DNA of 8,335 nucleotides from an uncultured Bacillota bacterium (GTDB taxonomy: Bacteria; Bacillota; Dehalobacteriia; UBA7702): contig CACXDX010000013.1 in NCBI GenBank assembly GCA_902766525.1, positions 1-8,335 of the forward strand, given 5' to 3'. The translations under genes were made by a program, and so were the position numbers. The notes under the pieces were generated by a model. That model saw only the letters and a list, made by a program, of their open reading frames with translations, was not told the origin of the DNA and did not search any database. How positions within the stretch are numbered: position 1 is the first letter of the stretch; each line of letters starts with the position of its first letter. Of the stretch, positions 1 through 7,268 are shown piece by piece.

Positions 1-1
1 C

Positions 2-796
2 CCGGTGGATGAAACAGGGATCCGCCACCGTATTGCCGCCCGTACGGCGATCCAGACCGGCGCGATCGTTATCGCGATTTCCCAACGCCGTTCGATGATC
101 ACGCTGTACATGGGGGAAGAACGTTTTGTCTTTGAAGAGATGGCGACGCTGAGCGCCAAGGCGAATCAGGCGCTGCAGACGCTGGAAAGCTATCGCATCG
201 AGTCTCAGAAGGATCTCGATAATCTGACCTTCCTGGAGTTTGAGGATACCGTTATGGTCAACGACGTCGTCAGAGCCGTTTACCGCTGCGAAATGGTGAA
301 GCGCATCGCCGATGAACTTGATTTTTATCTCCTGCAAATGGGGGATGAAGGGTTCCTTGTGGAAATGCAGAAAAACGAAATCACCAGTACGTTGGAAGAG
401 GAATATTTTGATCTGCTCTGCGATTACGTCGAACGTCCCGAACGCCGCGCGGTGCTCGCCCTGGAAAAGAAGATCAATATGCTGGAGGAAGAAGATCTCG
501 CCGATAAAATCTATCTTGCCAAATTCCTCGGTTTCGGTTCCGGCAGCGACGTTCTTGAAAATGAGCTTCATCCCAGAGGTTATCGTATTTTAGACTATAT
601 TCCCCGTCTGCCTCAGCAGACGATCGCTAAGATCGTTGATTATTTCGGCAACGATCTGCAGAATATCTGCCATGCCGGCGTGGAAGAGCTGGATAATGTG
701 GAAGGCGTCGGCCGCGTGCGCTCCAACATGATCTATCGCAGTCTGATCCGGCAAAAGGAAAGCATTATCGCCAATTCTCTGAACGGTCGCCGCTGA
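2..796 (+). CDS. disA: DNA integrity scanning diadenylate cyclase DisA, C-terminal part (5' truncated by window)
   Basis: DisA condenses two ATP into the second messenger c-di-AMP and scans DNA for branched or damaged structures. The frame is open from base 2; the GTG at 5 encodes an internal Val, not the start. Visible are the end of the DAC domain, with the RHR nucleotide-binding motif (bases 23-31) and the following QTGA...VIAISQRR...ITLY block. A helical linker domain follows, and then a C-terminal helix-hairpin-helix DNA-binding region with EGVGRVRS at about 701-724. By family length (about 350-360 residues), roughly the first 100 residues, including the DGA catalytic motif, lie upstream of the window. 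Oddity: the residues flanking RHR read G-I-R-H-R-I, where DisA proteins normally have Thr at both Ile positions. The gene sits directly upstream of a yacL homologue, as in Bacillus. Family assignment is secure; whether it is catalytically active is uncertain. Confidence 0.95.
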   Translation, partial: PVDETGIRHRIAARTAIQTGAIVIAISQRRSMITLYMGEERFVFEEMATLSAKANQALQTLESYRIESQKDLDNLTFLEFEDTVMVNDVVRAVYRCEMVKRIADELDFYLLQMGDEGFLVEMQKNEITSTLEEEYFDLLCDYVERPERRAVLALEKKINMLEEEDLADKIYLAKFLGFGSGSDVLENELHPRGYRILDYIPRLPQQTIAKIVDYFGNDLQNICHAGVEELDNVEGVGRVRSNMIYRSLIRQKESIIANSLNGRR

Positions 797-823
797 AACA
801 ATAAAGATCAATATCATTTTTTG

Positions 824-831
824 AAAGGAGG
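824..831 (+). promoter_or_regulatory. Ribosome binding site AAAGGAGG that fixes the yacL start
   Basis: A near-perfect Shine-Dalgarno (AAAGGAGG) ends 8 bases before the ATG at 840. An in-frame GTG at 831 overlaps the last G of this site, so it cannot be the start served by it. The ATG is therefore chosen. Confidence 0.85.
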
Positions 832-839
832 TGAAACAG

Positions 840-1907
840 ATGAAACCGTTTCGTTATTTAACTTATGCGCTGATTGTGATCGGGACCATGGTCCTCACTT
901 ATTTTACAACCGCAATTATTCTTGAACATTTTAATATCGCTCTCTACAGCATCGGCTGGTTTGTCATTGAGATCTTCGCCGTTGTTGTTATCGGCATTTT
1001 TATTTCCATGTTGGCGCCCTCCATCGTTTCCGGATTTCTTTGGGTAGTCAGTGATTTCAGTTCTCGTATCAGCAGTTATTCGACAAAGGAAGTAATCAGC
1101 GGGACAATAGGTCTCGTTGTCGGCTTGCTGATCGCTTTTCTGATCAGTCTCCCTTTGGCCAATGTGCCTTTCGGGGCGTGGATTGCTCTCGTACTTATTA
1201 TTTTTCTGGGCTATTCCGGTCTTCAGATCGGCATGCATAAAATGGATGATATCGAAGAATACATGCGCTCGCTGCGTATGGGCAAGCAAAAAAACGTGAA
1301 GACGGATGTCCGTCATGTCCTCGGGATCCTTGATACCAGCGCCATTATCGACGGCCGCTTTGCCGATGTTTACCGTACCGGTTTTTTGGACGGGACTTTT
1401 ATCCTGCCGGAATTTGTTTTGGATGAACTGAAACGCGTCGCCGACAGCAGCGATCCCCTCAAAAAGGAACGGGGGAGAAGGGGCCTGAATATCCTTAACG
1501 AGCTTAAGGAAGAGTTTCCCGATGCCTACGTCATGGAAGAAAAGGATTATGATGATATCAAGGAAGTCGATACCAAGATCATCCGTCTGGCCGTCGATCT
1601 CAAAACGAAGATTTTCACCAACGATTATAATCTCAACCGCATGGCCAAGATCCAGAATGTTACGGTGCTGAACATCAATGATTTGGCCAAATCGGTTAAA
1701 AGCATCGTTCTCCCCGGTGAGGAATTGACGGCGAATATCATCAAAGCCGGTAAGGAAGAAAATCAGGGTATCGCTTTCCTCGACGACGGCACCATGATCG
1801 TTGTGGAAAACGGCAAACCCTTTGTGGGCTTTACCCTTCAGGTCATTGTAACGAGTGCGCTCCAGACCTCCAACGGCAAAATGATCTTTGCCAAACCGAA
1901 AAAATAA
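840..1907 (+). CDS. yacL: YacL-type membrane protein with PIN and TRAM domains
   Basis: The protein has 355 residues from the ATG at 840, close to the Bacillus YacL length. The N-terminus has four hydrophobic helices (about residues 7-28, 36-59, 86-107 and 113-132), placing the soluble part on the cytoplasmic face. A PIN-type nuclease domain follows (about 160-280), with acidic residues in the expected places: D165 in ILDTSAIIDGR, D195/E196, D244 and D262 in FTNDYNLNRMA. A C-terminal TRAM domain (about 293-352) is a predicted RNA-binding beta barrel. PIN domains are usually metal-dependent ribonucleases, but the substrate of YacL proteins is not known to me. The position between disA and ispF matches Bacillus. 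The gap to disA is 43 bases with no terminator; the next gene starts 15 bases downstream. Domain call is secure; RNase activity is inferred from the intact acidic set. Confidence 0.92.
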   Translation: MKPFRYLTYALIVIGTMVLTYFTTAIILEHFNIALYSIGWFVIEIFAVVVIGIFISMLAPSIVSGFLWVVSDFSSRISSYSTKEVISGTIGLVVGLLIAFLISLPLANVPFGAWIALVLIIFLGYSGLQIGMHKMDDIEEYMRSLRMGKQKNVKTDVRHVLGILDTSAIIDGRFADVYRTGFLDGTFILPEFVLDELKRVADSSDPLKKERGRRGLNILNELKEEFPDAYVMEEKDYDDIKEVDTKIIRLAVDLKTKIFTNDYNLNRMAKIQNVTVLNINDLAKSVKSIVLPGEELTANIIKAGKEENQGIAFLDDGTMIVVENGKPFVGFTLQVIVTSALQTSNGKMIFAKPKK

Positions 1908-1922
1908 AGGAGGAAGATCCCA

Positions 1923-2396
1923 ATGAGAATCGGATCCGGTTTTGATGTTCATCGTCTTGTTTCGGAAAGAGCGCTGCTGATCGGCGGCGTTAAAATCGAT
2001 TTTGAAAAGGGGCTTTTGGGCCATTCCGACGCCGACGTTTTATTGCATGCTTTGATGGACGCCATTTTAGGCGCGCTCTGTCTCGGTGATATCGGTCAGT
2101 TGTTTCCCGATAACGATGAAGCTTATCGAGGTGCCGACAGCGGGGCGTTGACCGAAACCGTCGTCGGTATCATGGAAAAGAAAGGCTATTGTCTGGAAAA
2201 TGCCGATATGACAGTGATCGCCGAAAGGCCGAAATTGGCGCCGTATATTCCGGCGATCCGGAAGAATATCGCCGCGCTGCTGAACACGGATCCGGAACGG
2301 ATCAGCGTAAAAGCCACCACCACCGAAAAGCTCGGCTTTACCGGAAGGGAAGAGGGCATCGCCGCTCTCGCCACGGTTCTGCTGAAGGAGATTTGA
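1923..2396 (+). CDS. ispF: 2-C-methyl-D-erythritol 2,4-cyclodiphosphate synthase IspF
   Basis: IspF converts CDP-methylerythritol 2-phosphate to methylerythritol 2,4-cyclodiphosphate with release of CMP, in the cytosolic MEP pathway to isopentenyl diphosphate. The 157-residue length is normal for the monofunctional trimeric enzyme. Metal ligands D8, H10 (GFDVHRL) and H42 are present, as are the signature HSDADVLLHALMDA (34-47), D56 (LGDIG), RPKLAPY (102-108) and the CDP-binding TTTEKLGFTGREEGI (132-146). The Shine-Dalgarno AAAGGAGG (1906-1913) overlaps the yacL stop codon and lies 9 bases before the ATG, which suggests coupled translation. In Bacillus, ispD lies between yacL and ispF. Here it is absent, and the protein has no IspD domain fused to it, so the preceding enzyme must be encoded elsewhere. 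Confidence 0.97.
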   Translation: MRIGSGFDVHRLVSERALLIGGVKIDFEKGLLGHSDADVLLHALMDAILGALCLGDIGQLFPDNDEAYRGADSGALTETVVGIMEKKGYCLENADMTVIAERPKLAPYIPAIRKNIAALLNTDPERISVKATTTEKLGFTGREEGIAALATVLLKEI

Positions 2397-2427
2397 AAGG
2401 TAAGCTTAAAGAGGAGGATATATCAGC

Positions 2428-4284
2428 ATGAGCTATCAGGTTAATTTTATTTCTCACGGGAAATCCGTCGTAATGGAAGCGGGCAAGACGATCCTCGACG
2501 CCGCCGCGGCTGCCGGGATTCCCCTGGAAAGCAATTGCGGTTCCACCGGGAAATGCGGGAAGTGCAAAGTACGTATCGCCAAAGGTTACGTTCCTCAGGA
2601 TGCCGCCGCCGGTACGCGTTTCTTCAAAAAGGAAGAATCCGACGACGGCTGGGTTCTGGGCTGTAAATATGAAATCAATGACGATCTTGAAGTCGAGGTC
2701 CCCATCCAAAAGGATGCGGGCAGCCGTAAAACGAAGCTCAATTCTCTGCTCGATCATATCGTCATCAACTCGCCGATCAAAAAGGTCTATGTGGAAATGG
2801 ATAAGCCGACGATCAAGGATCAGTGCCCGGATTATGAACGCATTTTGAGGGCGCTTAATATCGACGCGGCAAGTCAGCATCCCTCCCGGGGGCTGTTGAA
2901 GATCATTCCCAAGACACTGCGCGACGCGAATTTTAAAGTTACCGCCGTACTCCATGACCATCAGGTGATCTGGGTGGAAGAGGGCGATACCACCAAAGAA
3001 AAATACGGACTTGTTTTTGATATCGGCACCACGACCGTCGTCGCTTTGCTGATCAATCTCCGCAGCGGGGAGATCGAAGGCGCCGCCGCGGAAACGAATC
3101 CCCAGAATGTTTTCGGAGCCGATGTTATTTCCCGTATTACCTACGCCATGGAAAACGGGGAGGAGGGGCTTGAGCGTCTCCACAGCAAAGTCATTGAATG
3201 CATGAACAATCTCGCTTTGCGCGCCGCCGCCGAAGCGAAGATCGATAAAAACCGTATTTACGAAGCGACTGTCGTCGGCAATACGACGATGAGCGAGCTT
3301 TTTGCCGGTGTCGATCCGACTTACCTGGCTCCGGCGCCCTTCATTCCCGCCTACGTCCACGGGATCGAAATGAGCGGCATGGAAATGGGCTTTACCCTCA
3401 ATCCCGAGCTTCGCGTTCATCTGCTGCCCAACATCGCCGGTTATGTCGGCGCCGATACCATGGGGGTTATTTTGGGAACGCATATCCATGAACGCCCGCA
3501 GTACAGTCTGGCCATCGACGTCGGCACCAACGGGGAAATCGTGCTCGCCGGCAACAACCGCATTCTCGCCTGCTCCACGGCGGCGGGGCCGGCCTTTGAG
3601 GGCGCCGAGATCAAATTCGGGATGCGCGCCGCCGACGGCGCCATTGAGGAAGTCTATATCGACAATGAATCCGGCAGCTGTCATGTGAAGGTGATCGGCG
3701 ATAAAAAAGCGAAGGGTATCTGCGGCAGCGGTCTTCTGGATGCCGTCGCTCAGCTCTACGATGAAGGTATCCTCAACAACCGCGGCGTTTTCAACAGCGA
3801 AGGTGAAGCGGCGGAAAAGATCCATCCCGAACTTAAAAAACGTTTGGTCAAAGGCGACCAGGGCTATGAATTCCGGCTTACCACCGCGGAAGAATCGGCC
3901 AAAGGCATACCCGTAACGATTTGTCAGAAGGACGTGCGTGAGCTGCAGATGGCCAAAGGCGCCATCTACGCCGGCATGAGGGTGCTCATGAACGAAATGG
4001 GTATCACCATCGATGACGTGAAAGAGCTTCTGGTGGCCGGCGCCTTCGGCAGTTATATCAAGACCGCGAGCGCGCTTTCCATCGGTCTCTTCCCGGAAAT
4101 CCCCAACGGTGAGATCCTTTCCATCGGCAATGCCGCTTCCGAAGGCGGCCGCCTGGCACTGATCTCCGCCGAAGAGCGCGTGCTCTGTGACGAGCTGGCG
4201 CGGAAATCGGAATATATTGAGCTGTCCAGCCGACTCGATTTTCAGGATGAATATGTGATGGCGCTCTATTTTCCCGAAAAATAA
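2428..4284 (+). CDS. 2Fe-2S/ASKHA-domain protein, RACo-like reductive activator of corrinoid proteins (DUF4445 family)
   Basis: This 618-residue cytosolic protein has an N-terminal plant/adrenodoxin-type [2Fe-2S] domain (about 1-95) with ligands C37-x5-C43-x2-C46 and C79. A linker follows, and then a large ASKHA ATPase region with nucleotide-binding signatures: DIGTTTV (198-204), VGNTTM (283-288), IDVGTNGEI (363-371), TAAGPAFEG (384-392), GICGSGLLD (430-438) and NAASEGGR (568-575). Length and order match RACo/RamA-type proteins, which use ATP to drive uphill reduction of inactive Co(II) corrinoid proteins back to Co(I). Characterised members serve methyltransferases; others are proposed to rescue MetH enzymes lacking the SAM reactivation domain. 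No corrinoid protein or methyltransferase is visible here, so the partner is unknown. The ATG follows GAGGAGG (2411-2417) by 10 bases. Architecture is secure; partner and physiological role are inference. Confidence 0.88.
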   Translation: MSYQVNFISHGKSVVMEAGKTILDAAAAAGIPLESNCGSTGKCGKCKVRIAKGYVPQDAAAGTRFFKKEESDDGWVLGCKYEINDDLEVEVPIQKDAGSRKTKLNSLLDHIVINSPIKKVYVEMDKPTIKDQCPDYERILRALNIDAASQHPSRGLLKIIPKTLRDANFKVTAVLHDHQVIWVEEGDTTKEKYGLVFDIGTTTVVALLINLRSGEIEGAAAETNPQNVFGADVISRITYAMENGEEGLERLHSKVIECMNNLALRAAAEAKIDKNRIYEATVVGNTTMSELFAGVDPTYLAPAPFIPAYVHGIEMSGMEMGFTLNPELRVHLLPNIAGYVGADTMGVILGTHIHERPQYSLAIDVGTNGEIVLAGNNRILACSTAAGPAFEGAEIKFGMRAADGAIEEVYIDNESGSCHVKVIGDKKAKGICGSGLLDAVAQLYDEGILNNRGVFNSEGEAAEKIHPELKKRLVKGDQGYEFRLTTAEESAKGIPVTICQKDVRELQMAKGAIYAGMRVLMNEMGITIDDVKELLVAGAFGSYIKTASALSIGLFPEIPNGEILSIGNAASEGGRLALISAEERVLCDELARKSEYIELSSRLDFQDEYVMALYFPEK

Positions 4285-4288
4285 GGAG
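4283..4288 (+). promoter_or_regulatory. Ribosome binding site AAGGAG that fixes the rmuC start
   Basis: AAGGAG overlaps the stop codon of the upstream ASKHA gene and ends 5 bases before the ATG at 4294. The in-frame GTG at 4288 shares its G with this site, so the ATG is preferred. The overlap points to translational coupling with the upstream gene. Confidence 0.8.
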
Positions 4289-4293
4289 TGAAA

Positions 4294-5526
4294 ATGACCG
4301 AAATCATTATTTTACTGTTGTGTTTGATCATCGCGGCGCTCATCATTGCCGTTGTGCTTCTCGTCAGAAACGGACGCGGCGGCAAAGAAGAAACGGAAGA
4401 CCTGCGTCGGGAGATCAAAGAACTCGGCCGATATTATACTTCGGAGTCGCGGGCGGATCGTGACGAAATGACGCGATCCCTGCGGGATGTGCAAAGCTCC
4501 ATCAATGATCAGCTGATCAGAATGAACAACGCACAGCTGCAGCAGGTAACGGATCTGACGCGCAGAAACGACGAATCCTCGGAAAGACTTCGCCGGACCA
4601 TGGATGAAAAACTGTCGGAAATCTACCGCAGCAACGCGGAAAAGCTGGAAGATATGCGTCATACCGTTGATGAGCGCCTTGAGGAAACGCTGAACAAGCG
4701 GATCGGTGAATCTTTCGGTCAGGTCAACGAGCGTCTGGAAATGGTTCATAAAAGTCTCGGTGAGATCCGCGGTCTTTCCGCCGATCTCACCGATATGAAA
4801 AAAATCTTTTCCAATGTGAAGACGCGGGGCGTCTGGGGTGAGGTTCAGCTCGCTCAGATCCTGGAAGAGATCTTAACGCCGGATCAGTACGTCGCCAATG
4901 TTTCCACCGGCGCCAAAAGCGAGGAACGCGTGGAATTTGCCGTGTGTCTGCCCGGGCGGGACGGCAGCGGCGAAACCGTTTATCTTCCCATCGATTCAAA
5001 ATTCCCCGTTGAAGATTATCAGCGATTGGTCACCGCAGCCGAAGAGGGTGACGTCGCCGCTGTGAGCGAATGCCGCAAGGCGCTTGAACGCACACTGAAA
5101 AATGAAGCCAAGATGATCAGGGATAAATATATCCATCCGCCGAAGACCATTGAATACGGCATCATGTTCCTGCCCACGGAAGGTCTCTACAGCGAGGCCA
5201 TGCATTTGCCGGGATTTATGGAATATGCCGAATCCAAACGGGTGATGGTCACCGGGCCGACCAATCTCGCCGCGCTGCTCAACGCTTTGAAGATGGGCTT
5301 TCGTACACTGGCCATTGAGGAAAAGAGCGGGGAAATACGCAAGTTGCTGGCGCAGATCAAAACCGATATGTCGAAATTCGCTTTATCTTTGGAAAAAGCA
5401 CAGAAGAAAATCGCCGAAGCCGATAAGAACATCGGCGAAGCCAGCCATCGTACCGAGCTGATCACGAAACGTCTCAGCCGTGTGGAAGACAGCGATAAAG
5501 AAGAATCATTAAACGAAATCAATTAA
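4294..5526 (+). CDS. rmuC: DNA recombination protein RmuC homologue
   Basis: The protein has 410 residues. An N-terminal membrane anchor (about 3-24, very hydrophobic, then positively charged RNGRGGK) is followed by a long polar, heptad-like stretch (about 30-165) expected to form a coiled coil. The RmuC domain (about 165-370) carries the family landmarks RGVWGE (178-183), LPIDSKFP (231-238) and PPKTIEYGIMFLPTEGLY (282-299). RmuC was found in E. coli as a factor limiting inversions at short inverted repeats. The E...D-x-K arrangement (E183, D234, K236) fits a restriction-endonuclease-like fold, although the biochemical activity is not settled. It starts 9 bases after the ASKHA gene and precedes gltX by 28 bases, so it is probably cotranscribed with both. 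Family call is secure; nuclease function is inferred. Confidence 0.93.
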   Translation: MTEIIILLLCLIIAALIIAVVLLVRNGRGGKEETEDLRREIKELGRYYTSESRADRDEMTRSLRDVQSSINDQLIRMNNAQLQQVTDLTRRNDESSERLRRTMDEKLSEIYRSNAEKLEDMRHTVDERLEETLNKRIGESFGQVNERLEMVHKSLGEIRGLSADLTDMKKIFSNVKTRGVWGEVQLAQILEEILTPDQYVANVSTGAKSEERVEFAVCLPGRDGSGETVYLPIDSKFPVEDYQRLVTAAEEGDVAAVSECRKALERTLKNEAKMIRDKYIHPPKTIEYGIMFLPTEGLYSEAMHLPGFMEYAESKRVMVTGPTNLAALLNALKMGFRTLAIEEKSGEIRKLLAQIKTDMSKFALSLEKAQKKIAEADKNIGEASHRTELITKRLSRVEDSDKEESLNEIN

Positions 5527-5554
5527 TCCCCGAGAGGTTTAAAGGAGAATCAAC

Positions 5555-7039
5555 ATGGAAAAAAATTTCAGACTCAGATTTGCCCCCAGCCCCACCGGAC
5601 CGCTGCACATCGGCGGTGCCCGTTCGGCGCTTTTCAATTATTTACTGGCCAAAAAGAACGGCGGTACGTTCATCGTGCGTATGGAAGATACGGATCTGGA
5701 GCGGAGCAGCAAGGAGTCGGAAGAAAATATCAAAGCCAGTCTGCGCTGGCTCGGCATGGATTGGGATGAAGGCATCGACGTCGGCGGCGATTACGGACCT
5801 TACCGCCAGATGGAACGTCTCGATATCTATAATGAAGCCGTGCAAAAGCTGATCGATGAAGGCAAAGCCTATTATTGCTTTTGCAGCGAGGAAGAACTGG
5901 CCAAGGAAAAAGAAGAACAGCAGGCTCGGGGAGAACTGCCGAAATACAGCGGTAAATGCCGTCATTTGAGCAAAGAAGAATGTGAACGCCGCATTGCCGC
6001 CGGAGAAAAACCCGTGGTTCGTTTTCACGTGCCCGAAGGTGAAACCGTCGTCGTTGACGACCTCGTGCGCGGAGAAGTTCATTTTGAGACCGACGGTATC
6101 GGTGATTTCATCATCGTGAAATCCGACGGCATCCCCGTCTATAATTTTGCCGTTGTTATGGATGACCACACCATGGGCATCACCCATGTGATCCGCGGTG
6201 AGGAACATCTTTCCAATACCCCCCGCCAGATCGTGCTTTATGACGCACTCGGCTATGAACAGCCCCGGTTCGCCCATATCTCCCTGATATTGGGCCGCGA
6301 TAACGAAGGTAAGCTGACGAAAATGAGCAAGCGTCACGGTTCCACTTCCGTTGTCGCCTATAAGGAGCAGGGTTATCTGCCCGAAGCCATCGATAATTTC
6401 CTCGCGCTTCTGGGTTGGGCTCCCGGCGGAGAGAAAGAGCTTTTCACTCTGGAAGAGCTCAAACAGAATTTTTCGCTGGAACACGTCTCCAAAAGCCCCG
6501 CCGTTTTCGATATCGAAAAGCTGAAATGGATCAACGGTATGTATATCCGCAATGCTTCGGGGGAGCGGCTGTTGGAATACGGTCTGCCCTATTTGAAGAA
6601 GGCGGGTTTTGTCAGTGAAGAACCTTCTACGGAAGAAATGATCTGGGCGATGAGCGTTATCGATGTGCTGAAAACGCACATTTCATCCTTTGCCGAGCTG
6701 CCCGAATTGATCCGTCATTATCGCGGGGAGATCTTCTATCGCGACGAAGTTCTGGCCGAAATGAAGGAACATAAGGAAGAGGTCCTCACCGTTCTCAAAG
6801 CCATGAAGGAAAAACTGGAACGCAATCCCAAAATCGCGGTGGATTCCTATAAAAAACTGCTTAAGGAAATCTCCAAGGAAACGGGCATCAAAGGCCGTCC
6901 GCTCTATCATTCTCTGCGTGTTGCCAAGACCGGAGAAGAACAAGGGCCCGATCTCGATAAACTTTCCGTTATCATCGGCCGCGATCTGATGCTGGAACGT
7001 TTGAAAAAATTCATCAAAATGTTCCAGAGAATGGATTAG
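5555..7039 (+). CDS. gltX: Glutamyl-tRNA synthetase
   Basis: This class I aminoacyl-tRNA synthetase charges tRNA-Glu with glutamate in the cytosol. The 494-residue length is typical of bacterial enzymes. The HIGH motif appears as HIGG (18-21) in PSPTGPLHIGGARSALFNYL, as is normal for bacterial GluRS, and KMSKR is at 256-260. A zinc-type cluster C108-x-C110...C135-x-H137 is intact. The helical C-terminal anticodon-binding part (about 330-494) is complete. The Shine-Dalgarno AAAGGAG (5541-5547) lies 7 bases before the ATG. It appears to be the last gene of the disA-yacL-ispF-ASKHA-rmuC run, since hairpins and a terminator follow. Whether it also charges tRNA-Gln, as in many Bacillota that use GatCAB, cannot be decided from this sequence. 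No inserts, frameshifts or missing motifs were seen. Confidence 0.98.
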   Translation: MEKNFRLRFAPSPTGPLHIGGARSALFNYLLAKKNGGTFIVRMEDTDLERSSKESEENIKASLRWLGMDWDEGIDVGGDYGPYRQMERLDIYNEAVQKLIDEGKAYYCFCSEEELAKEKEEQQARGELPKYSGKCRHLSKEECERRIAAGEKPVVRFHVPEGETVVVDDLVRGEVHFETDGIGDFIIVKSDGIPVYNFAVVMDDHTMGITHVIRGEEHLSNTPRQIVLYDALGYEQPRFAHISLILGRDNEGKLTKMSKRHGSTSVVAYKEQGYLPEAIDNFLALLGWAPGGEKELFTLEELKQNFSLEHVSKSPAVFDIEKLKWINGMYIRNASGERLLEYGLPYLKKAGFVSEEPSTEEMIWAMSVIDVLKTHISSFAELPELIRHYRGEIFYRDEVLAEMKEHKEEVLTVLKAMKEKLERNPKIAVDSYKKLLKEISKETGIKGRPLYHSLRVAKTGEEQGPDLDKLSVIIGRDLMLERLKKFIKMFQRMD

Positions 7040-7122
7040 TCCATAAAAAATACACAGAATTTACCCCGTTTTTCTTTATGAAACAGGAATAAAAAACATA
7101 TGAGCAAAGTATACTATATATA

Positions 7123-7146
7123 GTTCCTGAGGGAATACCTCGGAAC
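7123..7146 (+). other. Imperfect hairpin downstream of gltX
   Basis: GTTCC-t-GAGG (7123-7132) pairs with CCTCGGAAC (7138-7146): nine base pairs with one bulged T at 7128 and a five-base loop. It is followed by AATAAG and then six T (7153-7158). This spacing is too long for a textbook intrinsic terminator, so it may be a weak first terminator, a 3'-end stabiliser or part of a small RNA. The pairing is directly visible; the role is unknown. Confidence 0.5.
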
Positions 7147-7198
7147 AATAAGTTTTTTCATTGTTTTCCCTTCTTTTATTGATTTCTTTGTTCTGGAG

Positions 7199-7232
7199 CA
7201 CGGACAGTGTTGAGCTGTCCGTGTTTTCTTTT
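7199..7232 (+). terminator. Rho-independent terminator of the gltX unit
   Basis: A perfect nine-pair stem CACGGACAG (7199-7207) / CTGTCCGTG (7215-7223) with a seven-base loop TGTTGAG is followed at once by TTTTCTTTT (7224-7232). The U tract lies only on the + strand side, so it terminates rightward transcription. It sits 160 bases after the gltX stop and isolates the upstream run from the deacetylase promoter. Confidence 0.9.
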
Positions 7233-7259
7233 AATGATTATTTAATCTTTTTTTAATGA
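7229..7259. repeat. Two copies of TTTTAATGA 22 bases apart, upstream of the promoter
   Basis: TTTTAATGA occurs at 7229-7237 and 7251-7259 within a nearly pure AT block just upstream of the -35 box at 7269. The 22-base offset is about two helical turns. It could act as an UP element or as a paired regulator site. It may also be chance in AT-rich DNA, since the first copy overlaps the terminator T tract. Confidence 0.35.
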
Positions 7260-7268
7260 GGACGAATC

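Noticed and set aside
5..7. GTG as a possible start of a 263-residue protein
   Set aside because: The frame is open to the window edge, and the residues at once downstream are the middle of the DisA cyclase domain, so this GTG is an internal Val.
797..823. Possible terminator in the disA-yacL gap (run of six T at 817-822)
   Set aside because: No stem of useful length precedes the T run.
831..833. GTG as the yacL start
   Set aside because: It overlaps the Shine-Dalgarno AAAGGAGG, which is correctly spaced for the ATG at 840.
858..2024. 388-codon open frame on the - strand
   Set aside because: Antisense shadow of yacL and ispF, with low-complexity composition and no recognisable family.
2338..3825. 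495-codon open frame on the - strand
   Set aside because: It lies antisense to the conserved ispF end and ASKHA gene, has no recognisable domains, and is explained by sense-strand codon bias that avoids antisense stops.
4288..4290. GTG as the rmuC start
   Set aside because: It overlaps AAGGAG, which serves the ATG at 4294.
5606..5617. HIGG instead of HIGH in glutamyl-tRNA synthetase
   Set aside because: The Gly variant is normal for bacterial GluRS and does not mean loss of function.
5642..6679. 345-codon open frame on the - strand
   Set aside because: Antisense shadow of gltX with no recognisable motif.
7042..7080. Inverted repeat CATAAA/TTTATG after gltX
   Set aside because: Six AT-rich pairs with a 27-base loop; expected by chance in AT-rich DNA.
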